Source: Pleurocapsa sp. CCALA 161 (GTDB taxonomy: Bacteria; Cyanobacteriota; Cyanobacteriia; Cyanobacteriales; Xenococcaceae). Taken from it: DNA of 58,673 nucleotides. The stretch lies in contig NZ_PVWF01000015.1 in the NCBI RefSeq assembly GCF_003003995.1, forward strand, positions 1 through 58,673, given 5' to 3'. The first letter of the stretch is position 1. Every line of letters starts with the position of its first letter. The notes under the pieces were generated by a model. It saw only the letters and a list, made by a program, of their open reading frames with translations, was not told where the DNA came from and did no database searches. Shown in pieces: positions 27,183 to 37,020 of this stretch. The position numbers were made by a program, and so were the translations under genes.

Positions 27183-28622
27183 TTAACCCACTGTTCCTTC
27201 TAACTTAAGACTTAACAATTTATCTGCTTCCGCCGCAAACTCCATTGGTAATTCGTTCAGCACGTCTTTACAAAAACCACTTACCAACATAGAAACCGCA
27301 TCCTCTTCAGAAATACCTCGTTGAGCAAAGTAAAATAGCTGTTCTTCACCAATTTTGGCAGTAGAGGCCTCGTGTTCTACCTTGGCGGTATTGTTACCCA
27401 CTTGAATGTAAGGAAAAGTGTTAGCTTCGGCATTATCGCCAATTAGCATCGAGTCGCACTGAGAGTAGTTACGCGCACCAGTCGCCTTATTGCCAATTTT
27501 AACTAAGCCACGATAGCTACCCTGAGAGTCTCCCGCGGAGATACCTTTAGAAATAATTGTGCTGCGGGTGTTTTTGCCCACATGAATCATTTTTGTTCCT
27601 GTATCTGCTTGTTGCTTATTGTTGGTCAAAGCGATGGAATAAAACTCGCCTACGGAGTTATCGCCGACTAAAACACAGCTAGGATATTTCCAGGTAATTG
27701 CTGAACCTGTTTCTACTTGCGTCCAAGAAATTTTCGAGTTAACTCCTTTACATAAGCCACGCTTGGTCACAAAGTTATAAATTCCACCTTTACCGTTTTC
27801 ATCTCCAGCAAACCAATTTTGCACTGTAGAGTATTTAATATCAGCATTATCTAACGCCACTAACTCGACTACCGCAGCGTGAAGTTGATTAGTGTCAAAC
27901 ATCGGTGCCGTACAGCCTTCAAGATAGCTAACGGATGCCCCTTCTTCCGCCACAATTAAAGTACGTTCAAATTGCCCTGTATCACCGTCGTTAATCCGAA
28001 AATAAGTAGACAGTTCCATCGGACAGGTTACGCCTTTAGGAATAAAAACAAACGAACCATCGCTAAACACGGCGGAGTTTAAAGCGGCAAAGTAATTATC
28101 TCCTACAGGAATGACGCTACCCAAATACTGCTTAATTAGTTCAGGATGTTCTTCTACTGCTTCAGAAATTGAACAAAAGATCACGCCATCTTCAGCTAAC
28201 TTTTCTTTAAAAGTTGTCCCAATCGAAACACTATCAAAAATAGCATCCACTGCGACATTACTTAGCCTTTTTTGTTCTGATAAAGAAATACCTAATTTCT
28301 CAAAGGTTGCCAGGATCTCTGGATCTACTTCATCCAGACTACCTTTTTTTTGCTGCTTCTTTTTTGGTGCAGAATAATAGACAATATTCTGATAGTCGAT
28401 CGCTGGATAACTAACATGAGGCCAGTCTGGTTCGCTCATCTTGAGCCACTGACGATAGGCCTTAAGACGAAACTCTAGCATAAATTCTGGCTCATTTTTT
28501 TTTGCCGAGATCAGACGCACGACATCTTCGCTTAAACCACGAGGAATTTGTTCCGTTTCAATATTAGTGGTAAAACCATATTTGTAGGGCTGATTAACTA
28601 GAGTTTTGACGTTAGCACTCAT
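27183..28622 (-). CDS. sufB: Fe-S cluster assembly protein SufB
   Basis: A 479-residue scaffold subunit of the SUF system, which assembles Fe-S clusters for photosystem I and other plastid-type proteins. It has the standard SufB length and beta-helix core. Recognisable segments are [33 protein letters not shown] (conserved Cys), the [13 protein letters not shown] stretch and the C-terminal [20 protein letters not shown]. It is transcribed divergently from sufR. The usual partners sufC, sufD and sufS do not follow; the gene ends at a strong terminator, so it is monocistronic here. Confidence 0.97.
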   Translation of the reverse strand: MSANVKTLVNQPYKYGFTTNIETEQIPRGLSEDVVRLISAKKNEPEFMLEFRLKAYRQWLKMSEPDWPHVSYPAIDYQNIVYYSAPKKKQQKKGSLDEVDPEILATFEKLGISLSEQKRLSNVAVDAIFDSVSIGTTFKEKLAEDGVIFCSISEAVEEHPELIKQYLGSVIPVGDNYFAALNSAVFSDGSFVFIPKGVTCPMELSTYFRINDGDTGQFERTLIVAEEGASVSYLEGCTAPMFDTNQLHAAVVELVALDNADIKYSTVQNWFAGDENGKGGIYNFVTKRGLCKGVNSKISWTQVETGSAITWKYPSCVLVGDNSVGEFYSIALTNNKQQADTGTKMIHVGKNTRSTIISKGISAGDSQGSYRGLVKIGNKATGARNYSQCDSMLIGDNAEANTFPYIQVGNNTAKVEHEASTAKIGEEQLFYFAQRGISEEDAVSMLVSGFCKDVLNELPMEFAAEADKLLSLKLEGTVG

Positions 28623-28749
28623 GATGAGAAATTAAATAGACTGTATTGTTGGTGGTATCGGCAATTTTGGCGAGCTGTTATCAGTAAATCTTGTGACAGC
28701 TTCGGTAAAATTAACTTAAGATTGGTTTGACGAAATATTTCGTCTGAGT

Positions 28750-28814
28750 TTAACAATAAATTTGTTGTTTAAGTATATTGTAGGTTACATTAACAATAAA
28801 TTTGTTGTTTAAGT
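28750..28814. promoter_or_regulatory. Two identical operator-like repeats between sufB and sufR
   Basis: The 25-base sequence beginning TTAACAATAAATTTGTTGTT occurs perfectly at 28750-28774 and again at 28790-28814. Each contains an inverted AACAA-N5-TTGTT core, close to the CAAC-N6-GTTG type of site reported for the cyanobacterial repressor SufR. The 40-base spacing is near four helical turns, which suits cooperative binding. They probably mediate SufR repression of sufB and autoregulation. Confidence 0.8.
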
Positions 28815-28863
28815 CAAATAAATTTGGCTAATCTCTATTATTTTTTAAATACCCCTCAAGACG

Positions 28864-29508
28864 ATGACGACCACTGGTTTACCGTCTACTAAACAAAATA
28901 TCCTCCAGGCTCTATTTAAGCATGGTCAAGCAGCAGCAAGTCGACTAGCTCAAGATTTAGATCTTAGTACCCAAGCTATTCGTCGTCATTTGCATGAATT
29001 AGAAGCTGATGGCTTAATTGAATATCATTCGGTACAGCAAGGTATGGGTAGACCACAGCATTTGTATCAGCTTAGTAGTGCAGGACGCGATCGCCTTAGT
29101 CCACAAAAGTATAGTGAATTTGCCGTAAGTTTTTTGGATACTCTAGCCGAAACAGCAGGACAAGAGCAGGTTAGCAAAGTTTTGGAAAAGCAGTGGCAGC
29201 GTAAAGCAGCAGTATATCGCGATCGCTTAGGAAATGGCAATCTCAAGCAGCGTATCGCCAAATTGGTGCAGCTACGACAGGAAGAAGGCTATATGGCAGA
29301 ATTACACCAAGCCTCTGCTCAACACAAGCAAAGATTTGTTTTAGTAGAGCATAACTGCGCCATTTCTGATGTGGCAGAATCTTACCCCAGCATTTGTGGA
29401 CACGAACTGGAGATGTTTGCGGCGGTATTGCCAGACTGTATCGTGCAAAGGACTCAGTGGATCAATGATGGTGAACATCGCTGTGGCTATTCAATCGAGG
29501 TAAAGTAA
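28864..29508 (+). CDS. sufR: SufR, Fe-S-sensing transcriptional repressor
   Basis: A 214-residue DeoR/winged-helix regulator that represses suf genes when its Fe-S cluster is present. The N-terminal helix-turn-helix (about 8-70) includes AASRLAQDLDLSTQAIRRHL and a wing with GMGRPQHLYQL. The C-terminal part carries the cysteines expected for the cluster: NCAI, ICGHE, DCIV and RCGY (about residues 160-205). It is divergent from sufB, with two identical operator-like repeats between them. Confidence 0.95.
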   Translation: MTTTGLPSTKQNILQALFKHGQAAASRLAQDLDLSTQAIRRHLHELEADGLIEYHSVQQGMGRPQHLYQLSSAGRDRLSPQKYSEFAVSFLDTLAETAGQEQVSKVLEKQWQRKAAVYRDRLGNGNLKQRIAKLVQLRQEEGYMAELHQASAQHKQRFVLVEHNCAISDVAESYPSICGHELEMFAAVLPDCIVQRTQWINDGEHRCGYSIEVK

Positions 29509-29729
29509 TCAAAGTTGAAGTTGCTAATCAATTAGCGATCGCTTTGGCTTCAGTTTCTATTGGAATTAATCAGCTAATTAAAAACTTGGCGCTCGCTATA
29601 TATATATTAAGAAAATTTACGAATTAGTAAAGATATAATTGCTACTGCTTACCAGTGCTGGTGTGATTACACCTAATCAAGATAGGGTAAACTGAGTAGT
29701 TTTATGATCTAAAATTTCCAATCTTTTAT

Positions 29730-30761
29730 ATGACCGCCATAAATACTAATCTCCCCAAAAATCGACCTGACCAACCTCCTGCCGACTCTAAAGCAAGAGT
29801 AAGTCAGTTTATGAAACAGCTACAGGATGAAATTTGTGCTGGCTTAGAATCAGTTGATGGCGGTGGCAAGTTTCAAGAAGACAGTTGGGAGAGAGAGGAA
29901 GGCGGTGGCGGGCGATCGCGTGTTTTGGCAGATGGAGGTATTTTAGAACAGGGTGGAGTAAATTTCTCCGAAGTATGGGGTAGTCAGTTGCCTCCCTCAA
30001 TCCTTCAACAACGCCCCGAAGCAGAAGGACATGGGTTTTATGCTACAGGTACATCAATGGTATTACACCCCCGCAGCCCTTATCTGCCGACAGTTCACCT
30101 CAACTATCGTTATTTTGAGGCGGGCCCAGTGTGGTGGTTTGGTGGTGGTGCGGATTTAACTCCTTACTATCCTTTTGCCGAAGACGCTGCCCATTTTCAT
30201 CGGACTTATAAAGAAGCTTGCGATCGCCATCATCCTGAATATCATTCTGTGTTTAAGTACTGGTGCGATGAGTATTTTTATCTCAAACACCGTCAGGAAA
30301 CTAGAGGGGTAGGCGGATTATTTTTCGACTATCAAGATGGTACAGGTGAACTATACAAAGGACCTCATCCAAACAAAGCAGCCGCAGAGTATAGCAACAA
30401 GTTAGGGGAAGTGGATCACCGCAGTTGGTCAGATATTTTTAACTTTGTTCAGGATTGTGGCAAAAGCTTTTTATCTGCTTATCTACCCATTATTGAGAGA
30501 CGCAAGGATCTAGAATATGGCGAAAGAGAACGGGATTTTCAGCTATACCGTCGTGGACGCTATGTAGAATTTAATTTAGTTTATGATCGCGGTACTATTT
30601 TCGGCTTACAGACTAATGGGCGGACTGAATCGATCTTAATGTCCTTGCCGCCTTTAGTTCGCTGGCAATATAATTATCAACCTGAACCAAATACTCCTGA
30701 AGCAGAATTGTATGAGACATTTTTGAAGCCTCAAGATTGGATTAACTGGCAAGAGAAATGA
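29730..30761 (+). CDS. hemF: Oxygen-dependent coproporphyrinogen III oxidase
   Basis: A 343-residue enzyme that converts coproporphyrinogen III to protoporphyrinogen IX with O2 in haem and chlorophyll synthesis. Family signatures are complete: [20 protein letters not shown] (about 57-76), [58 protein letters not shown] and the C-terminal [20 protein letters not shown]. Length is normal and nothing is missing. It stands alone, 220 bases after sufR; no shared control is evident. Confidence 0.97.
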   Translation: MTAINTNLPKNRPDQPPADSKARVSQFMKQLQDEICAGLESVDGGGKFQEDSWEREEGGGGRSRVLADGGILEQGGVNFSEVWGSQLPPSILQQRPEAEGHGFYATGTSMVLHPRSPYLPTVHLNYRYFEAGPVWWFGGGADLTPYYPFAEDAAHFHRTYKEACDRHHPEYHSVFKYWCDEYFYLKHRQETRGVGGLFFDYQDGTGELYKGPHPNKAAAEYSNKLGEVDHRSWSDIFNFVQDCGKSFLSAYLPIIERRKDLEYGERERDFQLYRRGRYVEFNLVYDRGTIFGLQTNGRTESILMSLPPLVRWQYNYQPEPNTPEAELYETFLKPQDWINWQEK

Positions 30762-30949
30762 TTACTCGATGTACTCAAAATGACGAGCATAAACGGTTGA
30801 ACCGTGCCAAGTAGCTAGGCATAATTAATTTAAAGACTGATGTGAGGTAGTGAAGTAGTGGAGTACTGGAGATAGGGGAGAAAAATAAGAATCCGTTATT
30901 TTATATTGAATTCCACCCAGCTACTTAATTACTGATTATGTTGATTTGA

Positions 30950-32269
30950 ATGAAAAACTGTGTCATTTTTCAAGGCAAGCTAGCTTGCTATCCTGAGACG
31001 GCAACGGAATTAGGTTTCTTAACTAAAAATCATTTGTTTTGGCAGCATCAGGGGATTAAACAGGAGCTTTGTCTAGATGATGTAGTAGGTACTACACTAA
31101 TAAATCAGGGAGATAATAACCGTCCTTGTCTCGTTGTGTCTGCTTATCCGAAGCAAACAGTTGGTCTGCTCGTTAAAAAACAGCGCCGAATATTGCGAGA
31201 ATATTATTTTACCTGTGAAGATTTACCAAAGCGATCGCAATGGCAAAAAGCAATTAATAATACTTTAGTCGGTAAAGCGGTCGACGCAGATATTAAATGT
31301 CGAAAGTTACAGATTGTGATCAATCCGAATAGCGGTCAGAAACTAGCTAGTAAGGTATTTGAGCAGGTGCGTCCATTATTAGATCGTAGTAACTTAACCT
31401 ATACCGTCACGGAAACTAGCAGCGCTGCGGATACCAAAAACCTAGTGCGTAATCTCAATCTATCGGCACTAGACGGGTTAGTAATTGTGGGGGGAGATGG
31501 TACGATTCATGATGCGATCGCTGGTTTGATGAGTCGTGGCGATCGCGAAACCGCAATTAAACTACCTCTGGGGATAATTCCTGGGGGTACGGGCAACGGT
31601 TTGTGTAAGTCTATATTGGAATCGGCGAGGGAGAGTTACAATCCGCTTACTGCTACTTTTATGATCGCCAAGGGTAAACAACAGAGTTTTGATCTAGCTA
31701 GCGTTACTCAAAATGGTCAAGAGTATTATAGTTTTTTGTCCCTCGCTTGGGGTTTAATTAGTGATGTCGATATCGAGTCAGAAAAGCTCAAGTTTTTAGG
31801 TGCATTAAGATTCGATGTTTATGCCGTCATGCTGCTGAGTTTACTGCGTACCTACAAAGGTAGATTTTCTTATCTTCCCCATCCTGATTTTGAGCAGATC
31901 CAGAAACAGGAAAACTCATCGCTTACAGGTTGGCAAGTAATGGAAGACGATTTTATCTTTCTCTGGGCAATGAATACCCCTTGGGCAGCCCATGATATGA
32001 ACATTACCCCTAATGCCAGCTTAAACGATGGGGCGATCGATGTCTTAGTCATGCGCCAGGGAACATCCCGCTGGGAATTGCTACAGGCTTTGTTACGCTG
32101 CGGAAAAGGAAAACACCTCAATTTACCCCATATGGAATATTACAAAGTCAGTGCTTTTAAGCTAGAGCCTTTAACCGACGAAGGTATTTTAGTAGTTGAT
32201 GGAGAACCTGTGGATTATACACCTATAGAAATGAAAATAATGCCCAATTTAGCCGTTATTAATGGTTAG
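30950..32269 (+). CDS. Sphingosine-kinase-like lipid kinase (DAGK catalytic domain)
   Basis: A 439-residue protein. The N-terminal ~110 residues form a separate domain resembling the PH-like front part of eukaryotic sphingosine/ceramide kinases. The DAGK catalytic domain follows: QIVINPNSGQKLASKVF (about 123), the nucleotide loop VIVGGDGTIHDAIAGL (about 177-192), LPLGIIPGGTGNGLCKS (about 204-220), and the C-terminal beta domain with NDGAIDVLVMRQG and LVVDGEPVDYTPIE. The substrate is a lipid alcohol, but sphingoid base and diacylglycerol cannot be told apart from sequence. A shorter relative of the bacterial type is at 54130-55176. Confidence 0.87.
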   Translation: MKNCVIFQGKLACYPETATELGFLTKNHLFWQHQGIKQELCLDDVVGTTLINQGDNNRPCLVVSAYPKQTVGLLVKKQRRILREYYFTCEDLPKRSQWQKAINNTLVGKAVDADIKCRKLQIVINPNSGQKLASKVFEQVRPLLDRSNLTYTVTETSSAADTKNLVRNLNLSALDGLVIVGGDGTIHDAIAGLMSRGDRETAIKLPLGIIPGGTGNGLCKSILESARESYNPLTATFMIAKGKQQSFDLASVTQNGQEYYSFLSLAWGLISDVDIESEKLKFLGALRFDVYAVMLLSLLRTYKGRFSYLPHPDFEQIQKQENSSLTGWQVMEDDFIFLWAMNTPWAAHDMNITPNASLNDGAIDVLVMRQGTSRWELLQALLRCGKGKHLNLPHMEYYKVSAFKLEPLTDEGILVVDGEPVDYTPIEMKIMPNLAVING

Positions 32270-32603
32270 AAATTGATTGAGCGGACGAAGGGAGTCATTT
32301 AAGAAAGCTATAGATTTTCAAAACAGTTTGAAAAGTCAAAATGGATATGGGAAAATGATTATGTTCCCTTTCCCACTTTAATCTAACTGATATTCATAAC
32401 TAAAGCTTAATTTGAAAGTGGCGCAGTGAGATAAATGTGTCATGCTGCCCACTAGAGCCAAGTCTCTTATATGATAGGTGGGCTTAGTTTAACAAATGCT
32501 GTGTTACGCTAGGTGCGAATCAGCGAAGCTATCAGTGGCTATAATAAAAGTGGTCAATGAGTATCTCTAGTCAGCTTTGCTTTGGAACTTATCTTCTGAA
32601 ATT

Positions 32604-33392
32604 ATGAACGAAATCGACGAGCTAAAGGAAGAACTCAAACAGGCACAGCTTGCTTATCAAATGGCAGCGCAGATGAGTCAATTTAAGGCAGGGTTTTTAG
32701 CCAGAACTTCTCATGAATTGCGATCGCCTCTTAGCAGTATGATTGGGTTACATCAGTTGATTTTGTCCGATCTATGTGAAAGTCCTGAAGAACAAAAAGA
32801 ATTTATTGCTCAAGCCTATCATTCAGCTCTCAAATTGATGAAGTTGATCGACGAGATTGTTGCTGTTTCTAAGACAGAATATGGGAGTAATAGCCTGTAT
32901 TTAGAGTCCCTTGAGCTATCCAAGATATTTACCGAGATAGGTCGTCTTACCTACCTTCAGGCAGCAAACCGTAATTTAAACTTAGAGATTGTTAATCCCG
33001 ATCCTCAAATTTGTGTCTTTGCCGATCGCTCTCGTTTAATTCAGCTAATTTTTAACCTCATTGATAGCGGAATTGCTCTAATGAAAAAAGGAGTAATTAA
33101 ACTATCAACTACAGAAATAACTAGCGACAGCGTTAAAATCGAAATCGATTTAGATTGTCCTGCTGTTCTTTGGCAAGAATCTACTGTTCCTGAGCCAAAT
33201 TTTCAAACTCATGACTTATCAGAAATTCGCGAACTTTTACAAGAGATTAGTTTATCTGCCAACATGAAATTGCTGATGTCAAAAACTCTTGTGGAAACTA
33301 TGGGAGGAAGTCTAGAACTTCAAGATTTTGGTGGCTTAAATGGAAGTGAACCTTCAAGTCGAATAATCTTGACCTGCAAGAAAGCATTTTAA
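32604..33392 (+). CDS. Degenerate histidine kinase (HisKA without ATP-binding G box)
   Basis: A 262-residue protein from ATG 32604; an in-frame TTG at 32577 is less likely. A short coiled coil leads to a HisKA dimerisation domain with the phosphoacceptor His in ARTSHELRSPLSSMIG (about 40-55). A HATPase-like part follows: RSRLIQLIFNLIDSGIALM corresponds to the N box, but the DxGxG motif and lid are absent. The closing MLSKTLVETMGG-like element (LLMSKTLVETMGGSLELQDF) is kept. It can probably receive or relay but not make phosphate. No response-regulator gene is adjacent. Confidence 0.75.
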   Translation: MNEIDELKEELKQAQLAYQMAAQMSQFKAGFLARTSHELRSPLSSMIGLHQLILSDLCESPEEQKEFIAQAYHSALKLMKLIDEIVAVSKTEYGSNSLYLESLELSKIFTEIGRLTYLQAANRNLNLEIVNPDPQICVFADRSRLIQLIFNLIDSGIALMKKGVIKLSTTEITSDSVKIEIDLDCPAVLWQESTVPEPNFQTHDLSEIRELLQEISLSANMKLLMSKTLVETMGGSLELQDFGGLNGSEPSSRIILTCKKAF

Positions 33393-33564
33393 GATTAAAC
33401 CGTGTTTAGTCAAATAATCTTAAGGTTTGGGTTTAAAATTGAATAACGCCTAATGTGGATTAGCTTCATTCTAGTTTACTAGTTTTGAGCTAATAGCTAA
33501 TACCTTTTAAGATTTTTTTTCACATCAGGCTGATTAAATGTTGACCAACAAAGCTATTTAACAA

Positions 33565-33738
33565 TTAACAATGTGGATGGCTCTCTTGAGAACATTCTTG
33601 TTCCCAGCATCTTTTAAATAAAGTGATTTGATATAAATACCAAAAATGTCTAATATTCCAAACAGAATATTGATGACCTAGCTGCTGGTTAATATATTGC
33701 CAAATTAATAAAGTAATGAGCTGTATTTTTCTATTCAT
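33565..33738 (-). CDS. Small 57-residue protein, Trp/Cys-rich C-terminus
   Basis: A short gene read on the minus strand from ATG 33738. It encodes MNRKIQLITLLIWQYINQQL, then a Tyr/Trp-rich middle (HFWYLYQITLFKRCWEQEC) and ends SHPHC. The composition is protein-like, with aromatic residues and a C-terminal Cys/His cluster (two Cys, then His-x-His-Cys) that could bind metal. It resembles, from memory only, small conserved cyanobacterial proteins of unknown role. It fills part of the 560-base gap between the histidine kinase and folB. The remaining gap bases hold one hairpin (33861-33902, 10-bp stem with one bulge) without a T run. Confidence 0.5.
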   Translation of the reverse strand: MNRKIQLITLLIWQYINQQLGHQYSVWNIRHFWYLYQITLFKRCWEQECSQESHPHC

Positions 33739-33955
33739 CAACCAATATCCTTAATTAATAATTAAAAGTTGTTTTAAGCTATTAGCTAATCGCAGAATTC
33801 AACTGGAGCTAATCAACTTGTGGAATTGCCTTATATTATTAATTTTGCCCAATTGGCTTTGATTCCCCATGCTCGGAAATGCCTAAAATTTTCGTGGGGA
33901 TCAAGGTACTTTCAGTATTCTTACTAGTTGTCAAATCAGCAAAAATCTGTATATT

Positions 33956-34315
33956 TTAAGCTATGCTGCGAGTAATATCGAGAGTAATACGACCACTAAA
34001 ATCAGGGATCGGTGCTGCTGGTTTTGATAGTTGGACTCGAACCTGATTGACTTTTTCTAGGCTTAAAATCTTGTCGGCGATCGCACTAACTAACTTTTCC
34101 ACTAAATCGAATTTAGCAGTAGTAATCTGCTCTTTGACAATGGCGATCGCTTCTCGATAGTCTAAAGTATCTGTAATCTCGTCACTTTTTCCCGCAGCGC
34201 TCAAGTCTATCCACAAGGTTAAATCTACTTCAAACCACTGTCCCAATACTTTCTCTTCGGGTAAATAACCAACGTAACCATAAGCGCGAATACCACTAAC
34301 TTGAATTGAATCCAT
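33956..34315 (-). CDS. folB: Dihydroneopterin aldolase
   Basis: A 119-residue enzyme of folate synthesis that cleaves 7,8-dihydroneopterin to 6-hydroxymethyl-dihydropterin and glycolaldehyde. Characteristic features are the start MDSIQVSGIRAYGYVGYLPEE with the conserved Tyr and Glu, TLDYREAIAIVKE (about 47-59) and the active-site segment KFDLVEKLVSAIADKIL (about 67-83). The C-terminal KPAAPIPD matches the family's conserved lysine-proline loop. It is about 80 bases downstream of the REC-GGDEF-EAL gene in the same orientation. Confidence 0.95.
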   Translation of the reverse strand: MDSIQVSGIRAYGYVGYLPEEKVLGQWFEVDLTLWIDLSAAGKSDEITDTLDYREAIAIVKEQITTAKFDLVEKLVSAIADKILSLEKVNQVRVQLSKPAAPIPDFSGRITLDITRSIA

Positions 34316-34395
34316 TGTTTAATTACTAGTAATTTAACTGCATGAGCATAGATATTTTACGGCTTCTAACTGCTAACTTCTAGCTTCATACGAGG

Positions 34396-36105
34396 CTACA
34401 ATATATCCATGACATCAGTGGCATTCAGGGCAGGAGCAAAAAGATATCCCTGCCCATATTCGCAACCTAAATTCTTCAGTATTTTTAATTGGGCTGCGGT
34501 TTCAATTCCCTCGGCAACAACGTCTAAGCCCAAGCTGTGAGCTAAGTTAATAATCGCTTTAATAATATCGTAATTGGTGTTGTTGATCTCAGGCCCAATA
34601 AAGGAGCGGTCTATCTTGACCGTATCAACAGGTAAATAGCGTAAATAGTTTAGAGAAGAATAGCCTGTCCCAAAGTCATCGAGACATAGCTTAATTTCTC
34701 GTTCCTTTAGCTGTTCGAGAACCTTGGTAACAGCCGAGGTATTTTCCATTAGAGTACTTTCAGTAATTTCTAATTTAAGGTCTTGTCCGTTTAAATTTAA
34801 AGATTCAAGCAAATTATCTATTTGGGGAATTAATTCGGGATGATAAATCTGAATTCGTGAAAGATTTACGCTGACTGTTAAGGGTGAGTCACCCACAAAA
34901 GATTCTTGCCAGGTTACTAGCTGACTACAAGCTTCTGACAATACCCATTGACCAAGGGCAATAATCTGCCCAGTTTCTTCACAAATGGGAATAAATTTAT
35001 TTGGAGAAATTGTCCCCAAAGAATCGTGTTTCCACCTCACGAGAGCTTCTAAACAATGAATCTTGCCTGTGTCTAAAGAAACAATCGGCTGATAGTTCAA
35101 ATATAGCTGATGATTATCGATCGCCCTTTGCAAATCGTTTTCTAGCCTGAGTTTCTCGACTGCCTGACTCTGCATTGTCTCATCAAACAGTACCGATGTT
35201 TTGGCAAAGTTGACTTTAGCATACTGCATGGCAGTATCAGCCCAGCGCAACATTTTTTCTGGTTCGCGATTGTTTTCTTGGTTTAAGGAAATGCCAATAC
35301 TGACTGTCGAACAAACTGTTGCACCGTTAATTTCAAAAGGTTTAATTAGTTCGTGATATAAATCCTCAGCTTGATCAACTACCTCATACTGATTATTGAG
35401 TTTGCTGATTAGCAGCGCAAATTCATCTTCGCCAATTCTGGCAATTACATTTGCATTAATATTAACTACATAATTTTCTAACCGTCGGGCGATCGCGATT
35501 AACAATTTGTCACTAATTTCATACCCAAGACTACGCTTAATGCTGTGAAAGCGATCAATACTCAATAGCAATACAGCAAAAATTTGAGTGGAATTGAGTT
35601 CTTTTTGCTCTTGAGCGATTTCACTGTTGAGATGGTCTAAAAATGAAATTCTGTTGGGCAGGTTAGTCAGCTTATCATAGTAAGCAAGATATCTAAGCCT
35701 TTTTTGGGCTGCTCGATATTCCTCTCTAAAGATAGCTTCCCTTAGCTCTCGTTCCACGGCAGGAAGCAACCGCGACAATTGCCCTTTAATCAAATAATCG
35801 TGCGCTCCTGCCTTCATAGCTGCTACGGCGGTATCTTCGCCGATTTTTCCTGATATAATGACAAAAGGTAAATCTAATCCCCGTTCTTTTAAGATCTCCA
35901 AAGCAGCGATCGCGCTAAACTGAGGCATAGAATAATCAGCTAAAACAATATCCCAAGGTTGAGTGGACAAAGCAATTTCGAGATCAGTCTTGGTGTCAAC
36001 TCGCTGATCAATTACTTGATAACCACCACGCCTGAGGGTAATAGCTAATAGTTCGGCATCGTCTTCTGAATCTTCGATAATTAAGACTCGCAGAAGTTTA
36101 CTCAT
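34396..36105 (-). CDS. REC-GGDEF-EAL regulator, probable c-di-GMP phosphodiesterase
   Basis: About 569 residues. ATG 36105 is preferred over an in-frame TTG at 36117 because GGAG lies seven bases before it; it then overlaps the upstream gene's stop by 8 bases. A receiver domain (about 1-125, phospho-Asp in IVLADYSMP) is followed by a GGDEF domain (about 140-305) whose motif reads RIGEDEF. The EAL domain (about 325-560) has an intact set: CLEALVRW, NLS, ITESTLME, LDDFGTGYSS, KIDRSFI and VAEGIET. This predicts c-di-GMP hydrolysis, with cyclase activity weak or lost. It is co-transcribed with the CheY-like gene upstream. Confidence 0.9.
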   Translation of the reverse strand: MSKLLRVLIIEDSEDDAELLAITLRRGGYQVIDQRVDTKTDLEIALSTQPWDIVLADYSMPQFSAIAALEILKERGLDLPFVIISGKIGEDTAVAAMKAGAHDYLIKGQLSRLLPAVERELREAIFREEYRAAQKRLRYLAYYDKLTNLPNRISFLDHLNSEIAQEQKELNSTQIFAVLLLSIDRFHSIKRSLGYEISDKLLIAIARRLENYVVNINANVIARIGEDEFALLISKLNNQYEVVDQAEDLYHELIKPFEINGATVCSTVSIGISLNQENNREPEKMLRWADTAMQYAKVNFAKTSVLFDETMQSQAVEKLRLENDLQRAIDNHQLYLNYQPIVSLDTGKIHCLEALVRWKHDSLGTISPNKFIPICEETGQIIALGQWVLSEACSQLVTWQESFVGDSPLTVSVNLSRIQIYHPELIPQIDNLLESLNLNGQDLKLEITESTLMENTSAVTKVLEQLKEREIKLCLDDFGTGYSSLNYLRYLPVDTVKIDRSFIGPEINNTNYDIIKAIINLAHSLGLDVVAEGIETAAQLKILKNLGCEYGQGYLFAPALNATDVMDIL

Positions 36106-36574
36106 TTGGGACTCCAAAAACAGTGGGAAGCTGATTGACAGTCAGCCAATATGTACTTATCTCTTTCACAAAATTTTGGAGTTGAGTAAAGTGAATTGGC
36201 TTTCTAATATAACTGTTGCAACCATTAATATAACTGTCAATGAGGTCTTGTGGCTCATTTGAAGAGCTTATTATGACTACAGGAATAATTTTACTGTAAG
36301 AACTAGCGCGGATGCGCTTTAAAACTTCGATACCGTTGATTCTTGGTAAATTTAAATCCAGCATGATTAAAGCGGGCATTGTTGTCATGCTTAAATTTCC
36401 TGATTCTGCTGTTTGACTTTGATTATCTGCTTGTCTTTGAAGATAGTTCAAAGCTTCAATTCCATCGGCTACCACAATTAAGTTATGCGAAATTTCCCCC
36501 TGAGCGAAAGCAAGCCTCATCAACTCGCGATCGTCAGCATTATCTTCTACTAACAAGATATTTTTAGTTGGCAT
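36098..36574 (-). CDS. CheY-like response regulator (Rcp1 type)
   Basis: A 158-residue stand-alone receiver domain. The acidic pair is in ILLVEDNADDRELM (about 6-19), the phospho-Asp in LIMLDLNLPRING, the Ser/Thr position in VIISSSN and the lysine in YIRKPIHF. The VEDNxxD start and long loop before the phospho-Asp (about 48-65) match the Rcp1-like regulators that partner phytochrome-type kinases in cyanobacteria. It is the first gene of a two-gene operon with the REC-GGDEF-EAL protein, overlapping it by 8 bases, which suggests a shared light- or redox-linked c-di-GMP pathway. Confidence 0.9.
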   Translation of the reverse strand: MPTKNILLVEDNADDRELMRLAFAQGEISHNLIVVADGIEALNYLQRQADNQSQTAESGNLSMTTMPALIMLDLNLPRINGIEVLKRIRASSYSKIIPVVIISSSNEPQDLIDSYINGCNSYIRKPIHFTQLQNFVKEISTYWLTVNQLPTVFGVPNE

Positions 36575-37020
36575 TATTATAAATAATTTTTAATATTGAT
36601 AAAATTAGTTCGTGATTATTGACTAATTATTAATAATATTTATCTTTTTTATAAATCAATTTATAAATCAATATTTTAATTTTCAAAATACGCTCTGAGC
36701 TGGACATTTTCAGTTTAGATACTTCAGTTTTTTCTTGTTCTGTATCTTTTATCACATTAAAGAGCTCATTAGCAAGACTTCAAGAGTATTTTTTTGTCAA
36801 AATAATTTTGCCAGAAGATAAACTCTTAAAAAAGTATTATTTTTAGCAAATATCTACTTTTAAAGATAGTTATTAAATTTTCATACTGTAAAGTTTATAG
36901 CTTATTTGTTTGCTTCTAGATTTAAAGCGCCAGCTTATAATATACAAAAATAACCTAAGTTTACTTAGTCTTCATTTAAAGTTATCAATAGTAAATAAGC
37001 ATTAATATAAAAAGTTTAAA
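36575..37020. other. AT-rich spacer between divergent genes
   Basis: About 445 bases of very AT-rich DNA with no coding frame, RNA or repeat that I can support. It separates the CheY-like operon from the divergent protein-kinase gene and should hold both promoters. Confidence 0.5.

Noticed and set aside
33861-33902. Hairpin with a 10-bp stem downstream of folB
   Set aside because: There is no T run on either side and one base is bulged, so a terminator or small RNA cannot be supported.
34025-34050. A tRNA T-arm-like string (GGACTCGAACCTG)
   Set aside because: It lies inside folB, encodes conserved residues there, and no acceptor stem or anticodon arm accompanies it.
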